Shown here: positions 25,880-34,393 of the stretch, in pieces
Numbering within the stretch: the first letter of the stretch is position 1
Layout of the letters: each line of letters begins with the position of its first letter
Assembly: GCF_001427585.1 (NCBI RefSeq)
Contig: NZ_LMGY01000012.1
Span: 431,691-495,690 of the forward strand
Source of the DNA: Pseudoxanthomonas sp. Root630
Lineage (GTDB): Bacteria; Pseudomonadota; Gammaproteobacteria; Xanthomonadales; Xanthomonadaceae
Length of the DNA stretch: 64,000 nt
Reading direction: 5' to 3'
Translations under genes and position numbers: made by a program
The notes under the pieces: generated by a model
Seen by the model: the letters and a program-made list of their open reading frames with translations, nothing else
Database searches by the model: none
Told to the model about the DNA's origin: nothing

Positions 25880-26977
25880 ATGAACGCACAACCCAATTCC
25901 GGCATGAAGCCGACCACCTTCGACAACCCGATGGGTATCGACGGGTTCGAATTCGTCGAGTTCGCCGCGCCGCAGGGCCAGGCGCACCTGCTGCACGACT
26001 ACTTTCGCAAACTGGGCTTCGCGCAGGTCGCGCGCCACAAGACGCGGCCGATCAGCACCTACCGCCAGGGCGACTGCACCTTCCTGATCAACGAGGATCC
26101 GGATTCCTTCGCCGCCCGTTTCGCCGCCCAGCACGGCCCCAGCGCCTGCGGCTTCGCGATCCGCGTGAACAAGCTCGCCGAATGGGCGCGCATGCAGGCG
26201 CTGAAGAACGGCGCGGAATCTTTCGACGCCGCCGACGAACTGACCAAGGCTGTCGCCGCGCCGGTGATCAAGGGCATCGGCGACTGCATGCTCTACATCG
26301 TCGACCGCTACGACACCGAAGGCACCATCCACGACCCGGACTACGAATACCTGCCGGGCGTGGAGCTGATGCCGAAGGGCTTCGGGCTGACCTTCATCGA
26401 TCACCTGACCCACAACCTCTACCACGGCAACATGGCCAAGTGGGCGGACTACTACGAGCGGCTGTTCAATTTCCGCGAGATCCGCTACTTCGACATCAAG
26501 GGCGCCAAGACCGGGCTGCTGTCCAAGGCGATGACCGCGCCCGACGGCATGGTGCGCATCCCGCTCAACGAGTCGAGCGATCCGAAGAGCCAGATCAACG
26601 AATACCTCGACGCCTACAAGGGCGAAGGCATCCAGCACATCGCCTGTTTCACCGACGACATCTACACCACGGTGGAGAAGATGCGCGAGTCGGGCGTGGA
26701 CTTCCTCGATACGCCGGACACCTATTTCGACGTGATCGACCAGCGCATCCCGAACCATGGCGAAGACGTCGCGCGCCTGGCCCGCAACAAGATCCTGATC
26801 GATGCCGACGTGGAGACCAAGGAGCGCAAGCTGCTGCAGATCTTCACCCAGAACGCGCTGGGCCCGATCTTCTTCGAGATCATCCAGCGCAAGGGCAACG
26901 AAGGGTTCGGCGAAGGCAACTTCCAGGCGTTGTTCGAGAGCATCGAGCGCGACCAGATGAAGCGCGGGGTTCTCTGA
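25880..26977 (+). CDS. hppD: 4-hydroxyphenylpyruvate dioxygenase
   Basis: A 365-residue non-haem iron enzyme converting 4-hydroxyphenylpyruvate to homogentisate in tyrosine breakdown. It has two VOC-type halves; the iron ligands lie in the second: His in LTFIDHLTHNLYHGNM, His in EGIQHIACFTDDIY and Glu in GPIFFEIIQRKG. The product-specific C-terminal helix (GFGEGNFQALFESIERDQ) is complete. Length is normal for bacterial enzymes. The ATG at 25880 has GAGGTG upstream. hmgA, the next enzyme of the pathway, lies downstream beyond an inserted DUF559 cassette. Confidence 0.96.
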   Translation: MNAQPNSGMKPTTFDNPMGIDGFEFVEFAAPQGQAHLLHDYFRKLGFAQVARHKTRPISTYRQGDCTFLINEDPDSFAARFAAQHGPSACGFAIRVNKLAEWARMQALKNGAESFDAADELTKAVAAPVIKGIGDCMLYIVDRYDTEGTIHDPDYEYLPGVELMPKGFGLTFIDHLTHNLYHGNMAKWADYYERLFNFREIRYFDIKGAKTGLLSKAMTAPDGMVRIPLNESSDPKSQINEYLDAYKGEGIQHIACFTDDIYTTVEKMRESGVDFLDTPDTYFDVIDQRIPNHGEDVARLARNKILIDADVETKERKLLQIFTQNALGPIFFEIIQRKGNEGFGEGNFQALFESIERDQMKRGVL

Positions 26978-26985
26978 CGTGGCGA

Positions 26986-27426
26986 GAGCCCCTCTCCCGA
27001 CGGGAGAGGGGTTGGGGTGAGGGTACGGTGGCGTCATGTACATCAAGCCGCCATTACCCAGTACCACGCTCCAGTATTTGCGTCGTTTGCGCAGGAAAAT
27101 GACCGATGCGGAACTCAAGCTCTGGAAGGTCTTGCGCGGGCGGGGACTCGAAGGGCTCAAGTTCCGTCGCCAGCACCCGATTCCGCCCTACATCGCCGAT
27201 TTCTGCTGTATCGACAGAAAACTGATCATCGAACTGGATGGGTCGCAGCACACGGCACGGTCCGACGCGGTCAGGACGCGGATCCTGCGTTCACAAGGTT
27301 GGACCATCCTGCGCTTCTGGGACCATGATGTGTTGAGGGCGATAGAGGCCGTAGTCGAGGGAATCTGGAAGGCCGCGTGCGGGCCGGACCCTCACCCCAA
27401 CCCCTCTCCCGGTGGGAGAGGGGCTC
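26986..27426 (+). mobile_element. DUF559 cassette bounded by 38-bp inverted repeats
   Basis: Two copies of a 38-bp sequence, at 26986-27023 and 27389-27426, are in inverted orientation and differ at only two central positions. Each contains its own hairpin (CCCCTCTCCC / GGGAGAGGGG) plus a GTTGGGGTGAGGG tail pointing inwards. The 441-bp unit carries only the DUF559 gene and separates hppD from hmgA, which are usually adjacent or close. This looks like a small transposable or REP-mobilised unit. No target duplication could be identified. Confidence 0.75.
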
Positions 27427-27455
27427 AAGCGAGAAGCGAGCGTGATGATGAGTAG
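27036..27455 (+). CDS. DUF559 (Vsr-like) endonuclease-fold protein
   Basis: A 139-residue protein of the DUF559 family, related to very-short-patch-repair and restriction endonucleases. Visible are the helical [40 protein letters not shown] and [10 protein letters not shown], giving the D...E-x-D/H core of the PD-(D/E)xK fold, then [13 protein letters not shown]. The last ~25 residues ([15 protein letters not shown] and on) are translated from the right-hand inverted repeat and are not part of the family. The stop at 27455 lies inside the start of hmgA (11-bp overlap). The biological role of this family is not established. Confidence 0.88.
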   Translation: MYIKPPLPSTTLQYLRRLRRKMTDAELKLWKVLRGRGLEGLKFRRQHPIPPYIADFCCIDRKLIIELDGSQHTARSDAVRTRILRSQGWTILRFWDHDVLRAIEAVVEGIWKAACGPDPHPNPSPGGRGAQARSERDDE

Positions 27456-28746
27456 CGACAACTACCAGACCGGCTTCGCCAACCACTTCGCCACGGAAGC
27501 GGTCGCGGGCACGCTGCCCGAGGGCCGCAATTCACCGCAGCGGGTGGCGCACGGGCTTTACGCCGAACAGCTCAGCGGCACGGCCTTCACCGCGCCGCGG
27601 GCGGAGAACCGTCGCAGCTGGCTGTACCGTATCCGCCCGGCGGCGATGCACGGGCCGTTCGCGCCGTATGCGCAGCACCACCTGCACAGCGATTTCAGCG
27701 CCGGTCCGGTGTCGCCGGACCAGATGCGCTGGTCGCCGCTGCCGATGCCGGAAACGCCCACGGATTTCGTCGACGGCCTGTACACCATGGCCGGCAACGG
27801 CGCGCCGGAGGGACAGCATGGTGTCGGCATCCACCTGTATGCGGCGAATCGTTCGATGCAGGGGCGTTACTTCTACGATGCCGATGGCGAGCTGCTGATC
27901 GTCCCGCAGCAGGGCAGCCTGCGCATCGCCACCGAGTTCGGCGTGATCGACGTCGAGCCGCAGCAGATCGCCGTGATCCCGCGCGGCGTGCGCTTCCTGG
28001 TCGAGCTGCTCGACGGCGAGGCGCGCGGCTACGTCTGCGAGAATTTCGGCGCGCAGCTCCGCCTGCCCGATCTGGGCCCGATCGGCTCGAACGGTTTGGC
28101 CAATCCGCGCGATTTCGAAACGCCTGTCGCGGCCTACGAGGACGTCGAGGGCGAGTTCGAGCTCATCGCCAAGTTCCAGGGCCACCTGTGGCGCGCGGAC
28201 ATCGGCCATTCGCCGCTCGATGTGGTGGGGTGGCACGGCAACTACGCGCCGTACCGCTACGACCTGCGCCGCTTCAACACGATCGGCTCGATCAGCTACG
28301 ACCATCCGGATCCCTCGATCTTCCTGGTGCTCACCTCGCCGAGCGACACCCCGGGCGTGGGCAACATGGATTTCGTGATCTTCCCACCGCGCTGGCTGGT
28401 GGCGCAGGACACGTTCCGTCCGCCGTGGTTCCATCGCAACATCGCCAGCGAGTTCATGGGCCTGATCCATGGCGTCTACGACGCCAAGGCCGAGGGGTTC
28501 GCGCCGGGTGGGGCTTCGCTGCACAACTGCATGACCGGACACGGGCCGGATGCGGCCACGTTCGAGAAGGCATCGAACGCCGATCTGACCAAGCCCGATG
28601 TCATCACCGGCACGATGGCCTTCATGTTCGAGACGCGCGCGGTGATCCGTCCCACGCGCCAGGCGACCGAAGCGCCGCACCGCCAGCGCGACTACCAGGC
28701 CTGCTGGGCCGGCTTGCGCAAGCATTTCGCGCCCCCGCAGGGCTGA
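27445..28746 (+). CDS. hmgA: Homogentisate 1,2-dioxygenase
   Basis: A 433-residue iron dioxygenase that opens the homogentisate ring to maleylacetoacetate. Characteristic sequence runs from [20 protein letters not shown] at the start through [20 protein letters not shown] to the metal-binding [20 protein letters not shown] and [12 protein letters not shown] near the end, which hold the two His and one Glu ligands. ATG 27445 and ATG 27448 are both possible; homologues start close to SDNYQTG. The ribosome site now comes from the edge of the inserted DUF559 cassette (AAGCGAGAAGCGAGCGTG), so expression after the insertion may differ from the ancestral hppD-hmgA operon. Confidence 0.96.
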   Translation: MMSSDNYQTGFANHFATEAVAGTLPEGRNSPQRVAHGLYAEQLSGTAFTAPRAENRRSWLYRIRPAAMHGPFAPYAQHHLHSDFSAGPVSPDQMRWSPLPMPETPTDFVDGLYTMAGNGAPEGQHGVGIHLYAANRSMQGRYFYDADGELLIVPQQGSLRIATEFGVIDVEPQQIAVIPRGVRFLVELLDGEARGYVCENFGAQLRLPDLGPIGSNGLANPRDFETPVAAYEDVEGEFELIAKFQGHLWRADIGHSPLDVVGWHGNYAPYRYDLRRFNTIGSISYDHPDPSIFLVLTSPSDTPGVGNMDFVIFPPRWLVAQDTFRPPWFHRNIASEFMGLIHGVYDAKAEGFAPGGASLHNCMTGHGPDAATFEKASNADLTKPDVITGTMAFMFETRAVIRPTRQATEAPHRQRDYQACWAGLRKHFAPPQG

Positions 28747-28751
28747 GCGGG

Positions 28752-29285
28752 TCAGGTAAGCGCGACGGCGTCGTCCTGCGACGCCATCCGCGCATGCAGC
28801 GACGGCACATCCTCCAGCGGCAGCGCTTCGACCAGGCGTTCGCGGATGCGCTGCGCCAGCGTCGCCGCGACCCGGCCCTCGAGGAATCGCAACGCGTCGG
28901 CCAGCGCCTGGAGCATCGCGTCATCGTCGAGCCGCGATTGCAGGCGGTTGCGATGATGTCGTGCCTCCGTATCGCGATGCAGTTCCAGCATGCCCGACAG
29001 ATAGATCCGGGCGGCCACCCGTGAGCGCCGCGGTCCGGTGGGTGCGGTCGATGTCGCGGGCGAGGGCGAGGGTGCAGTTGCAGTCGCCGATGACGATGCC
29101 GCGAGGTAGCCGTCCCGCACCAGGCGCTGGATCAGCAGCGGTGCGTCCTGTCCCAGCAGTTGCACCAGTTCGTCCAGCCCGCGCTGGCCGTCGCACAGGA
29201 TCAGCGCCCGACGCTCGCGCATGCCCAGCGTGCCGCCATGGGCCTGGAGCGTGGTGCGGGCGAGGTCGGTCTTGGACGGGCGCAT
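28752..29285 (-). CDS. Conserved protein of unknown function
   Basis: A 177-residue cytoplasmic protein. Residues ~1-60 look like a winged-helix or sensor fragment (RERRALILCDGQRGLDELVQ, LLGQDAPLLIQRLVRDGYLA), followed by an Ala/Thr/Ser/Pro-rich linker and an all-helical domain (SGMLELHRDTEARHHRNRLQ, LADALRFLEGRVAATLAQRI). Similar N-terminal modules occur in several proteobacterial proteins of unknown role. The ATG at 29283-29285 is preferred to longer frames lacking resemblance. It is convergent with hmgA (5 bp apart). Confidence 0.65.
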   Translation of the reverse strand: MRPSKTDLARTTLQAHGGTLGMRERRALILCDGQRGLDELVQLLGQDAPLLIQRLVRDGYLAASSSATATAPSPSPATSTAPTGPRRSRVAARIYLSGMLELHRDTEARHHRNRLQSRLDDDAMLQALADALRFLEGRVAATLAQRIRERLVEALPLEDVPSLHARMASQDDAVALT

Positions 29286-29409
29286 GGCGGTACCGGAGGA
29301 GCCGGCGCGCAGGCTAGTGCGTTGCCATGAAGTACCGATGACAGTCGGGCGTTCGCGGTGACTTAACGCATGAACGTTAGTCTTCAGGTTTGTGCATAGG
29401 AGAGAGCCG

Positions 29410-30033
29410 ATGAAGTCGATGCTGCCGATCGTGATGGTCGCTGCCCTGTTGTCCGCCTGCCAGCGCGAGGAGGCGCCGGCCGCGGCCGATGCGGACCCGC
29501 TGACCACGGCGGCGAGCACACCGGTGGCGGAAACGCTGGCCCCGGTGCCCGCGGTCGACGACACGGCGGCTCCGGCCGGACCGGTCAGCCAGGCCAGTTT
29601 CCTGGGCTATGGCGACATGAAGCTGGGCAGCACCGTGGAAGAGGCGCGAGCGGCCTGGGGCGGCGAATTGAACGGCGCACCGATGGAGGGCACCACCTGC
29701 CACTACCTGTGGCCGAAGTGGATCAGCCGTCCCGCCGATTTCGCCTTCATGATGGAAGAAGGCAAGTTCGTCCGCTACGACGTGGGTACCGACAAGGAGA
29801 CCGCGCCGGGCGGCGGCAAGGTGGGCATGAGCGTGGAGGAGCTGCAGAAACTCTACGGTGGCGCGCTGAAGGGCACGCCGCACAAGTACGTGCAGGGCGG
29901 CCAGTACCTGTCCATCGACGCCGGCGATGTCGCGCCGACCAAGCTGATCTTCGAGGCGGACGCTGCCGGCAAGGTGACCTCGTGGCGCGTGGGCCTGTCG
30001 CCGCAGGTGGAGTACGTGGAAGGCTGTTCCTGA
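29410..30033 (+). CDS. Putative lipoprotein
   Basis: A 207-residue exported protein. MKSMLPIVMVAALLSAC is a lipoprotein signal peptide (lipidated Cys17), followed by a ~45-residue Ala/Pro/Thr-rich tether and a globular domain (SFLGYGDMKLGSTVEEARAA...VGMSVEELQKLYGGALKG...KLIFEADAAGKVTSWRVGLS) ending with a Cys. The 'LGxTVEEARAAWG...YVEGC' arrangement occurs in small periplasmic proteins of proteobacteria with no known function. AGGAGAGAGCC precedes the ATG. Confidence 0.75.
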   Translation: MKSMLPIVMVAALLSACQREEAPAAADADPLTTAASTPVAETLAPVPAVDDTAAPAGPVSQASFLGYGDMKLGSTVEEARAAWGGELNGAPMEGTTCHYLWPKWISRPADFAFMMEEGKFVRYDVGTDKETAPGGGKVGMSVEELQKLYGGALKGTPHKYVQGGQYLSIDAGDVAPTKLIFEADAAGKVTSWRVGLSPQVEYVEGCS

Positions 30034-30084
30034 GGAAGCGGAGCGGCATAGAATCCCCGCAATCCACGAGGGGAGTGCGGGGCG

Positions 30085-31035
30085 ATGACGGAAGCTTGGG
30101 GTTACTTCGCATTGGGCCTGGTGCTGCTGGCGCTGGGCGGTGATTCCATCGTCAAGGGCGCCTCGGGGCTGGCGCAGCGGATCGGCGCTTCGCCATTCGT
30201 CGCCGGCCTGCTGCTGATCGCCTTCGGCACCTCGCTCCCGGAACTGGCGGTCAATGCGCGCGCGATGTGGGTGGGTTCCCAGGAACTCGCGCTGGGCAAT
30301 GCCGTGGGCAGCAACATCGTCAATCTCGGCCTGACCCTCGGCCTGGCGGCGGTGGTCGCGCCGGTGGTCGTCCGTATGCGCCTGCTGTCGCCGGTCCTCG
30401 TGTTGCTGGCGCTCGCCACGCTGGCACTGATCGTGTTCGGCCTCGACGGCATGGTCAGCCGCATCGAAGGCATGGTGCTGCTGCTCGCCTTCGTCGCGAT
30501 GGTGGCGTTCCTGCTGGCACGCGCGCGCAGCGAGGACGCCGCGGTGCGCGCCGAGATCGAGGCTTACGCGAGCACGCGAACCGATCTGTGGATGAACCTG
30601 TTGCGCTTCGTCGTGGCGGCCGCGTTGTTGTACTACGGCGCGCGCTTCGTGGTGCAGGGCGCGCCGGTGATCGGTGTGCATTGGGGGCTTTCGCCCTTGC
30701 TGACCGGCCTGCTGCCGGTCGCCATCGGCACCGCGTTGCCGGAAATCGCCGCCGCCGTCATGGCCGCACGACGTGGCCAGGGCGACATGGTGGCGGGCCA
30801 CGTGATCGGCTCCAGCCTGTTCAACCTGCTGGTGGTGGTGGGCGGCATGGCGGCATTCCGGCCGTTGCCCTTGCCGGAGTCGTTCGTGCGGCTCGAACTG
30901 CCCGCCGCGATCGCTTTCGTGCTCGTGCTTTACCCGATGTTGCGCGGCGACCTGCGCATCAGCCGGCGGGAAGGCGCCTTCCTGCTCGTCGCCTTTTTCG
31001 GCTGGCTGGTGCTGGAGATCGCACTGCTGGCCTGA
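30085..31035 (+). CDS. Calcium/sodium antiporter (YrbG/CaX family)
   Basis: A 316-residue inner-membrane exchanger with about ten helices in two inverted halves. The two alpha-repeats are visible: GTSLPELAVNARAMWVGSQE-(L)ALGNAVGSNIVN in the first half and IGTALPEIAAAVMAARRGQG with HVIGSSLFNLL in the second. Such proteins exchange Ca2+ for Na+. Its stop is 87 bp before the mrp operon, another cation antiporter, which may reflect shared ion-homeostasis duty. Confidence 0.92.
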   Translation: MTEAWGYFALGLVLLALGGDSIVKGASGLAQRIGASPFVAGLLLIAFGTSLPELAVNARAMWVGSQELALGNAVGSNIVNLGLTLGLAAVVAPVVVRMRLLSPVLVLLALATLALIVFGLDGMVSRIEGMVLLLAFVAMVAFLLARARSEDAAVRAEIEAYASTRTDLWMNLLRFVVAAALLYYGARFVVQGAPVIGVHWGLSPLLTGLLPVAIGTALPEIAAAVMAARRGQGDMVAGHVIGSSLFNLLVVVGGMAAFRPLPLPESFVRLELPAAIAFVLVLYPMLRGDLRISRREGAFLLVAFFGWLVLEIALLA

Positions 31036-31122
31036 ACCGCGGGTCAGGCAGGGCGTGACGGGTTTGTTAAACTCGGGCGGATTGCTCGTGAATGACGCAT
31101 TCCCTGCAACGCAAGGCGGTTG

Positions 31123-33954
31123 ATGATCCCTTTTCTTGAAATCCTGCTGGCGCTGCCCTTCGTGCTCGCGCTGGTGGTGGCGCTGGCGCGCGGCCTTCCG
31201 CGCGGCGCGACCGCATGGCTGGCCGGGCTCGCACCGTTGCTGGGCCTCGTGCTGCTGGCGTGGATGACGCCGAGCGTGCTGCAGGGCTGGAACCTGCGCG
31301 CCGAGCATGCCTGGCTGCCGCAGATCGGGCTGGATTTCACCCTGCGCCTCGACGGATTGGCCTGGATGTTCGCCGGCCTGGTGCTGGCGATCGGCGCGCT
31401 GGTGGTGATCTATGCGCGCTACTACCTTAGCGAAAAGGACAGCGCGCCGCGCTTCTTCGCGAGCCTGCTGCTCTTCATGGGGTCGATGCTCGGCGTGGTG
31501 CTGGCCGGCAACCTGCTGTTGCTGGTGGTGTTCTGGGAGCTGACGAGCATCAGCTCCTTCCTGCTGATCGGCTTCTGGTCGCATCGCCAGGATGCGCGCG
31601 AGGGCGCGCGCATGGCGCTGGCCATCACCGGCGCCGGCGGTCTCGCGCTGCTCGGTGGCGTGCTGTTGATCGGGCGCATCGTCGGCAGCTACGACCTCGA
31701 CGTGGTGCTGGCCTCGGGCGACCTGATCCGCGCCAGCGCGTTGTACCCCTGGGCACTGGCCCTGGTGCTGGCGGGCGTGTTCACCAAGAGCGCGCAGTTC
31801 CCGCTGCATTTCTGGCTACCGCATGCGATGGCGGCACCGACGCCGGTGTCGGCCTACCTGCATTCGGCCACGATGGTGAAGGCGGGCGTGTTCCTGCTCG
31901 CGCGACTGCATCCGGCGCTCGCGGGCACCGACCTGTTCTTCTATGTGGTGACCACGGTCGGTGCGCTGACGTTGCTGATCGGCGCGTGGTTCGCGATCTT
32001 CCAGCACGACCTCAAGGGCCTGCTGGCGTATTCCACCATCTCGCACCTGGGCCTGATCACGCTGCTGTTCGGCATTTCCACGCCGATGGCGGTGGTGGCC
32101 GGCGTGTTCCACATCCTCAACCACGCCACGTTCAAGGCCTCGTTGTTCATGGCCGCCGGCATCATCGACCACGAAACCGGCACCCGCGACATGCGGCGGT
32201 TGGGCAACCTGCGGCGGTCCATGCCATGGACCAGCGCCCTGGCCATCGTCGCGTCGCTTGCGATGGCCGGCATCCCACTGCTCAACGGCTTCCTGTCGAA
32301 GGAAATGTTCTTCGCCGAGGCCATCGACATCGGCGGGCACCGCGCGATGCGCGATGCGATCGCGGTGGCGGCACTGCTGTACGGCGTCTTCGGCGTGGCG
32401 TACAGCCTGCGCTTCGTCCATGAGACGTTCTTCGGAAAAGGCCCGCGCGCGCTGGACACCACGCCGCACGAGCCGCCGCGCTGGATGAAGATTCCGGTGG
32501 AAGTGCTGGTGGTGCTGTGCGTGGCGGTGGGCATGTTCCCCGCCTTCACCGTCGCGCCGGTGCTGAAGGCGGGTGCCGGCGCGATCCTCGGCCCTGCGAT
32601 GCCCGAGTACAGTCTCGCTGTCTGGCATGGCATCAACACGCCCTTGCTGATGAGCCTGGCCGGCATCGCCGGTGGCGTGCTGCTGTATTCCGGCCTGCGG
32701 CGTTTGTTCGACCTGCACGCGATCGTGCGGCGCTCGCTCGGGCGGAATCTGTTCCGCTGGAACATGGAGGCGCTCTACGCGCTGGCGGGGCGCTTCACTG
32801 ATCGTGTGGCCAATGGCAGCCTGCAGCGCAGCCTGCTGTTCCTCGTGCTCGCGGCGCTCGTCGCGGGCGCCGCACCCTTCATCGCGGGTGTTTCGCCCCC
32901 GCTGGCGTGGCGCGCGCCGCAACCGATGCCGTTGCTGGGCTGGCTGCTGTGGCTGGTGCTGGTGGTCTGCGCGGTCTACACCATCCGCCTGTACCGCCAG
33001 CGCCTGCTCGCGGTCATCGTGCTGGGCGGTGCCGGACTGGTGGTGAGCCTCACGTTCGTGTTCCTGTCGGCCCCCGATCTGGCGTTGACCCAGTTGATGG
33101 TGGAAATGGTCAGCCTGGTCCTGCTGCTGCTGGGCCTGCACTACCTGCCGCCGCGCTCTCCTCCCGAGCGTACGCCGCGGCGGCGCCTGCGCGACATCGT
33201 GGTGTCCCTGGCTGCCGGGTTGGGCATCGGCCTGCTGTCCTATGCCGTGATGACGCGTTCCGGCGACACGATCAGCGGCGAGATGCTGGCGCGGTCGCTG
33301 CCCGAGGCTTACGGCAGCAATGTGGTGAACGTGATCCTGGTGGATTTCCGTGGTTTCGACACCTTCGGCGAGATCACCGTGTTCGGCATCGCGGCATTGA
33401 TCGTGCATGCGCTGCTGCGGCGTGCACGCATGGCGCCGGAGAAGGTGATGTCGGGCCCGCCCATCCCATTGCCCGTGCCGGCCGACCTGGCCCAGATCAT
33501 GTTCCCGTTGACGCTGACGGTCTCCGTGTTCCTGTTCCTGCGCGGCCACAACGCGCCCGGCGGCGGCTTCATCGCCGGGCTGGTGCTGGCCGTGCCGCTG
33601 CTGGTGCAGTACGTCATCCAGGGCGCGGCATCGGTCGAATCGCGCTTCGGCTTCGACTACGTCAAGTGCATCGGCGTGGGCCTGATCGTCGCGGGCCTGA
33701 GCGGCGTGGCGTCGATGGGATTCGGCGTGCCGTTCCTGACCAGCGGCCACCTCGATCTCGACCTGCCGCTGATCGGCACCGTTCCGCTGGCCAGCGCGAT
33801 CGGCTTCGACACCGGCGTCTATCTGGTGGTGTTCGGCGGCGCGATGCTGATCCTGTCGATGCTCGGCACGATCAAGCCTTCCCGCACGCGCGTCTCGCAC
33901 CTGGGCGTGATGGAGCCGGGCGAGCGATCCACCCGCACCGGGGAGCTGCGTTGA
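31123..33954 (+). CDS. mrpA: Mrp-type Na+(K+)/H+ antiporter subunit A (A and B fused)
   Basis: A 943-residue membrane protein. The N-terminal ~650 residues match the NuoL-like MrpA core (AWMFAGLVLAIGALVVIYARYYLS, FPLHFWLPHAMAAPTPVSAYLHSATMVKAG-type half-channel helices, LLAYSTISHLGLITLLFGIS). PDLALTQLMVEMVSLVLLLL begins the MrpA C-terminal part, and RGHNAPGGGFIAGLVLAVPL near residue 810 is the MrpB domain. The A-B fusion marks the six-gene (group 2, Pha-like) type. First gene of mrpACDEFG. The ATG at 31123 follows GCAAGGCGGTTG; an in-frame TTG lies one codon earlier. Confidence 0.93.
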   Translation: MIPFLEILLALPFVLALVVALARGLPRGATAWLAGLAPLLGLVLLAWMTPSVLQGWNLRAEHAWLPQIGLDFTLRLDGLAWMFAGLVLAIGALVVIYARYYLSEKDSAPRFFASLLLFMGSMLGVVLAGNLLLLVVFWELTSISSFLLIGFWSHRQDAREGARMALAITGAGGLALLGGVLLIGRIVGSYDLDVVLASGDLIRASALYPWALALVLAGVFTKSAQFPLHFWLPHAMAAPTPVSAYLHSATMVKAGVFLLARLHPALAGTDLFFYVVTTVGALTLLIGAWFAIFQHDLKGLLAYSTISHLGLITLLFGISTPMAVVAGVFHILNHATFKASLFMAAGIIDHETGTRDMRRLGNLRRSMPWTSALAIVASLAMAGIPLLNGFLSKEMFFAEAIDIGGHRAMRDAIAVAALLYGVFGVAYSLRFVHETFFGKGPRALDTTPHEPPRWMKIPVEVLVVLCVAVGMFPAFTVAPVLKAGAGAILGPAMPEYSLAVWHGINTPLLMSLAGIAGGVLLYSGLRRLFDLHAIVRRSLGRNLFRWNMEALYALAGRFTDRVANGSLQRSLLFLVLAALVAGAAPFIAGVSPPLAWRAPQPMPLLGWLLWLVLVVCAVYTIRLYRQRLLAVIVLGGAGLVVSLTFVFLSAPDLALTQLMVEMVSLVLLLLGLHYLPPRSPPERTPRRRLRDIVVSLAAGLGIGLLSYAVMTRSGDTISGEMLARSLPEAYGSNVVNVILVDFRGFDTFGEITVFGIAALIVHALLRRARMAPEKVMSGPPIPLPVPADLAQIMFPLTLTVSVFLFLRGHNAPGGGFIAGLVLAVPLLVQYVIQGAASVESRFGFDYVKCIGVGLIVAGLSGVASMGFGVPFLTSGHLDLDLPLIGTVPLASAIGFDTGVYLVVFGGAMLILSMLGTIKPSRTRVSHLGVMEPGERSTRTGELR

Positions 33955-33970
33955 TGGGGAGTGCACGATA

Positions 33971-34393
33971 ATGGAGCTTGCGATGGCGAGCGCGATCGGC
34001 ATCCTGACCGCGGCGGGCGTGTACCTGCTGCTGCGCGCGCGCAGCTTCGACGTCATCCTCGGGCTGACGCTGCTGTCGTATGCGACCAACCTGCTGATCT
34101 TTTCCGGCGGCCGGCTGGTCCCGGGCAAGCCGCCGGTGCTGCGCAGCGGCGTACCGGCCGACCTGGCCCATTACACCGATCCGCTGCCGCAGGCGCTGGT
34201 GCTGACCGCCATCGTGATCGCCTTCGCGATGACGGCGGTCACCGTGGTGCTGGCCATCCGCAGCCGCGGCGACAACGACAGCGACCACGTGGACGGCCGC
34301 AAGGCCGAGCGCGACTTCCAGGCCGCCGAACAGCGGCGCCATGACGAAGCGCGCGACATCGCGAAGGCCGACGGCGCGGAGGAGGACGCATGA
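33971..34393 (+). CDS. mrpC: Mrp antiporter subunit C
   Basis: A 140-residue NuoK-like subunit with three helices: ASAIGILTAAGVYLLLRARS, FDVILGLTLLSYATNLLIFS and ALVLTAIVIAFAMTAVTVVL, the last carrying DPLPQALVLTAIVIAFA, the MrpC signature. The C-terminal ~35 residues are a charged cytoplasmic tail, longer than usual. Its stop overlaps the mrpD start by 4 bp. The internal ATG at 33983 is an alternative start. Confidence 0.93.
   Translation: MELAMASAIGILTAAGVYLLLRARSFDVILGLTLLSYATNLLIFSGGRLVPGKPPVLRSGVPADLAHYTDPLPQALVLTAIVIAFAMTAVTVVLAIRSRGDNDSDHVDGRKAERDFQAAEQRRHDEARDIAKADGAEEDA

Noticed and set aside
29377-31809. Very long minus-strand open frame opposite the lipoprotein, antiporter and mrpA genes
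   Set aside because: Its product is His/Gln/Arg-rich low-complexity sequence typical of the reverse strand of GC-rich genes; the plus strand holds clear gene families.
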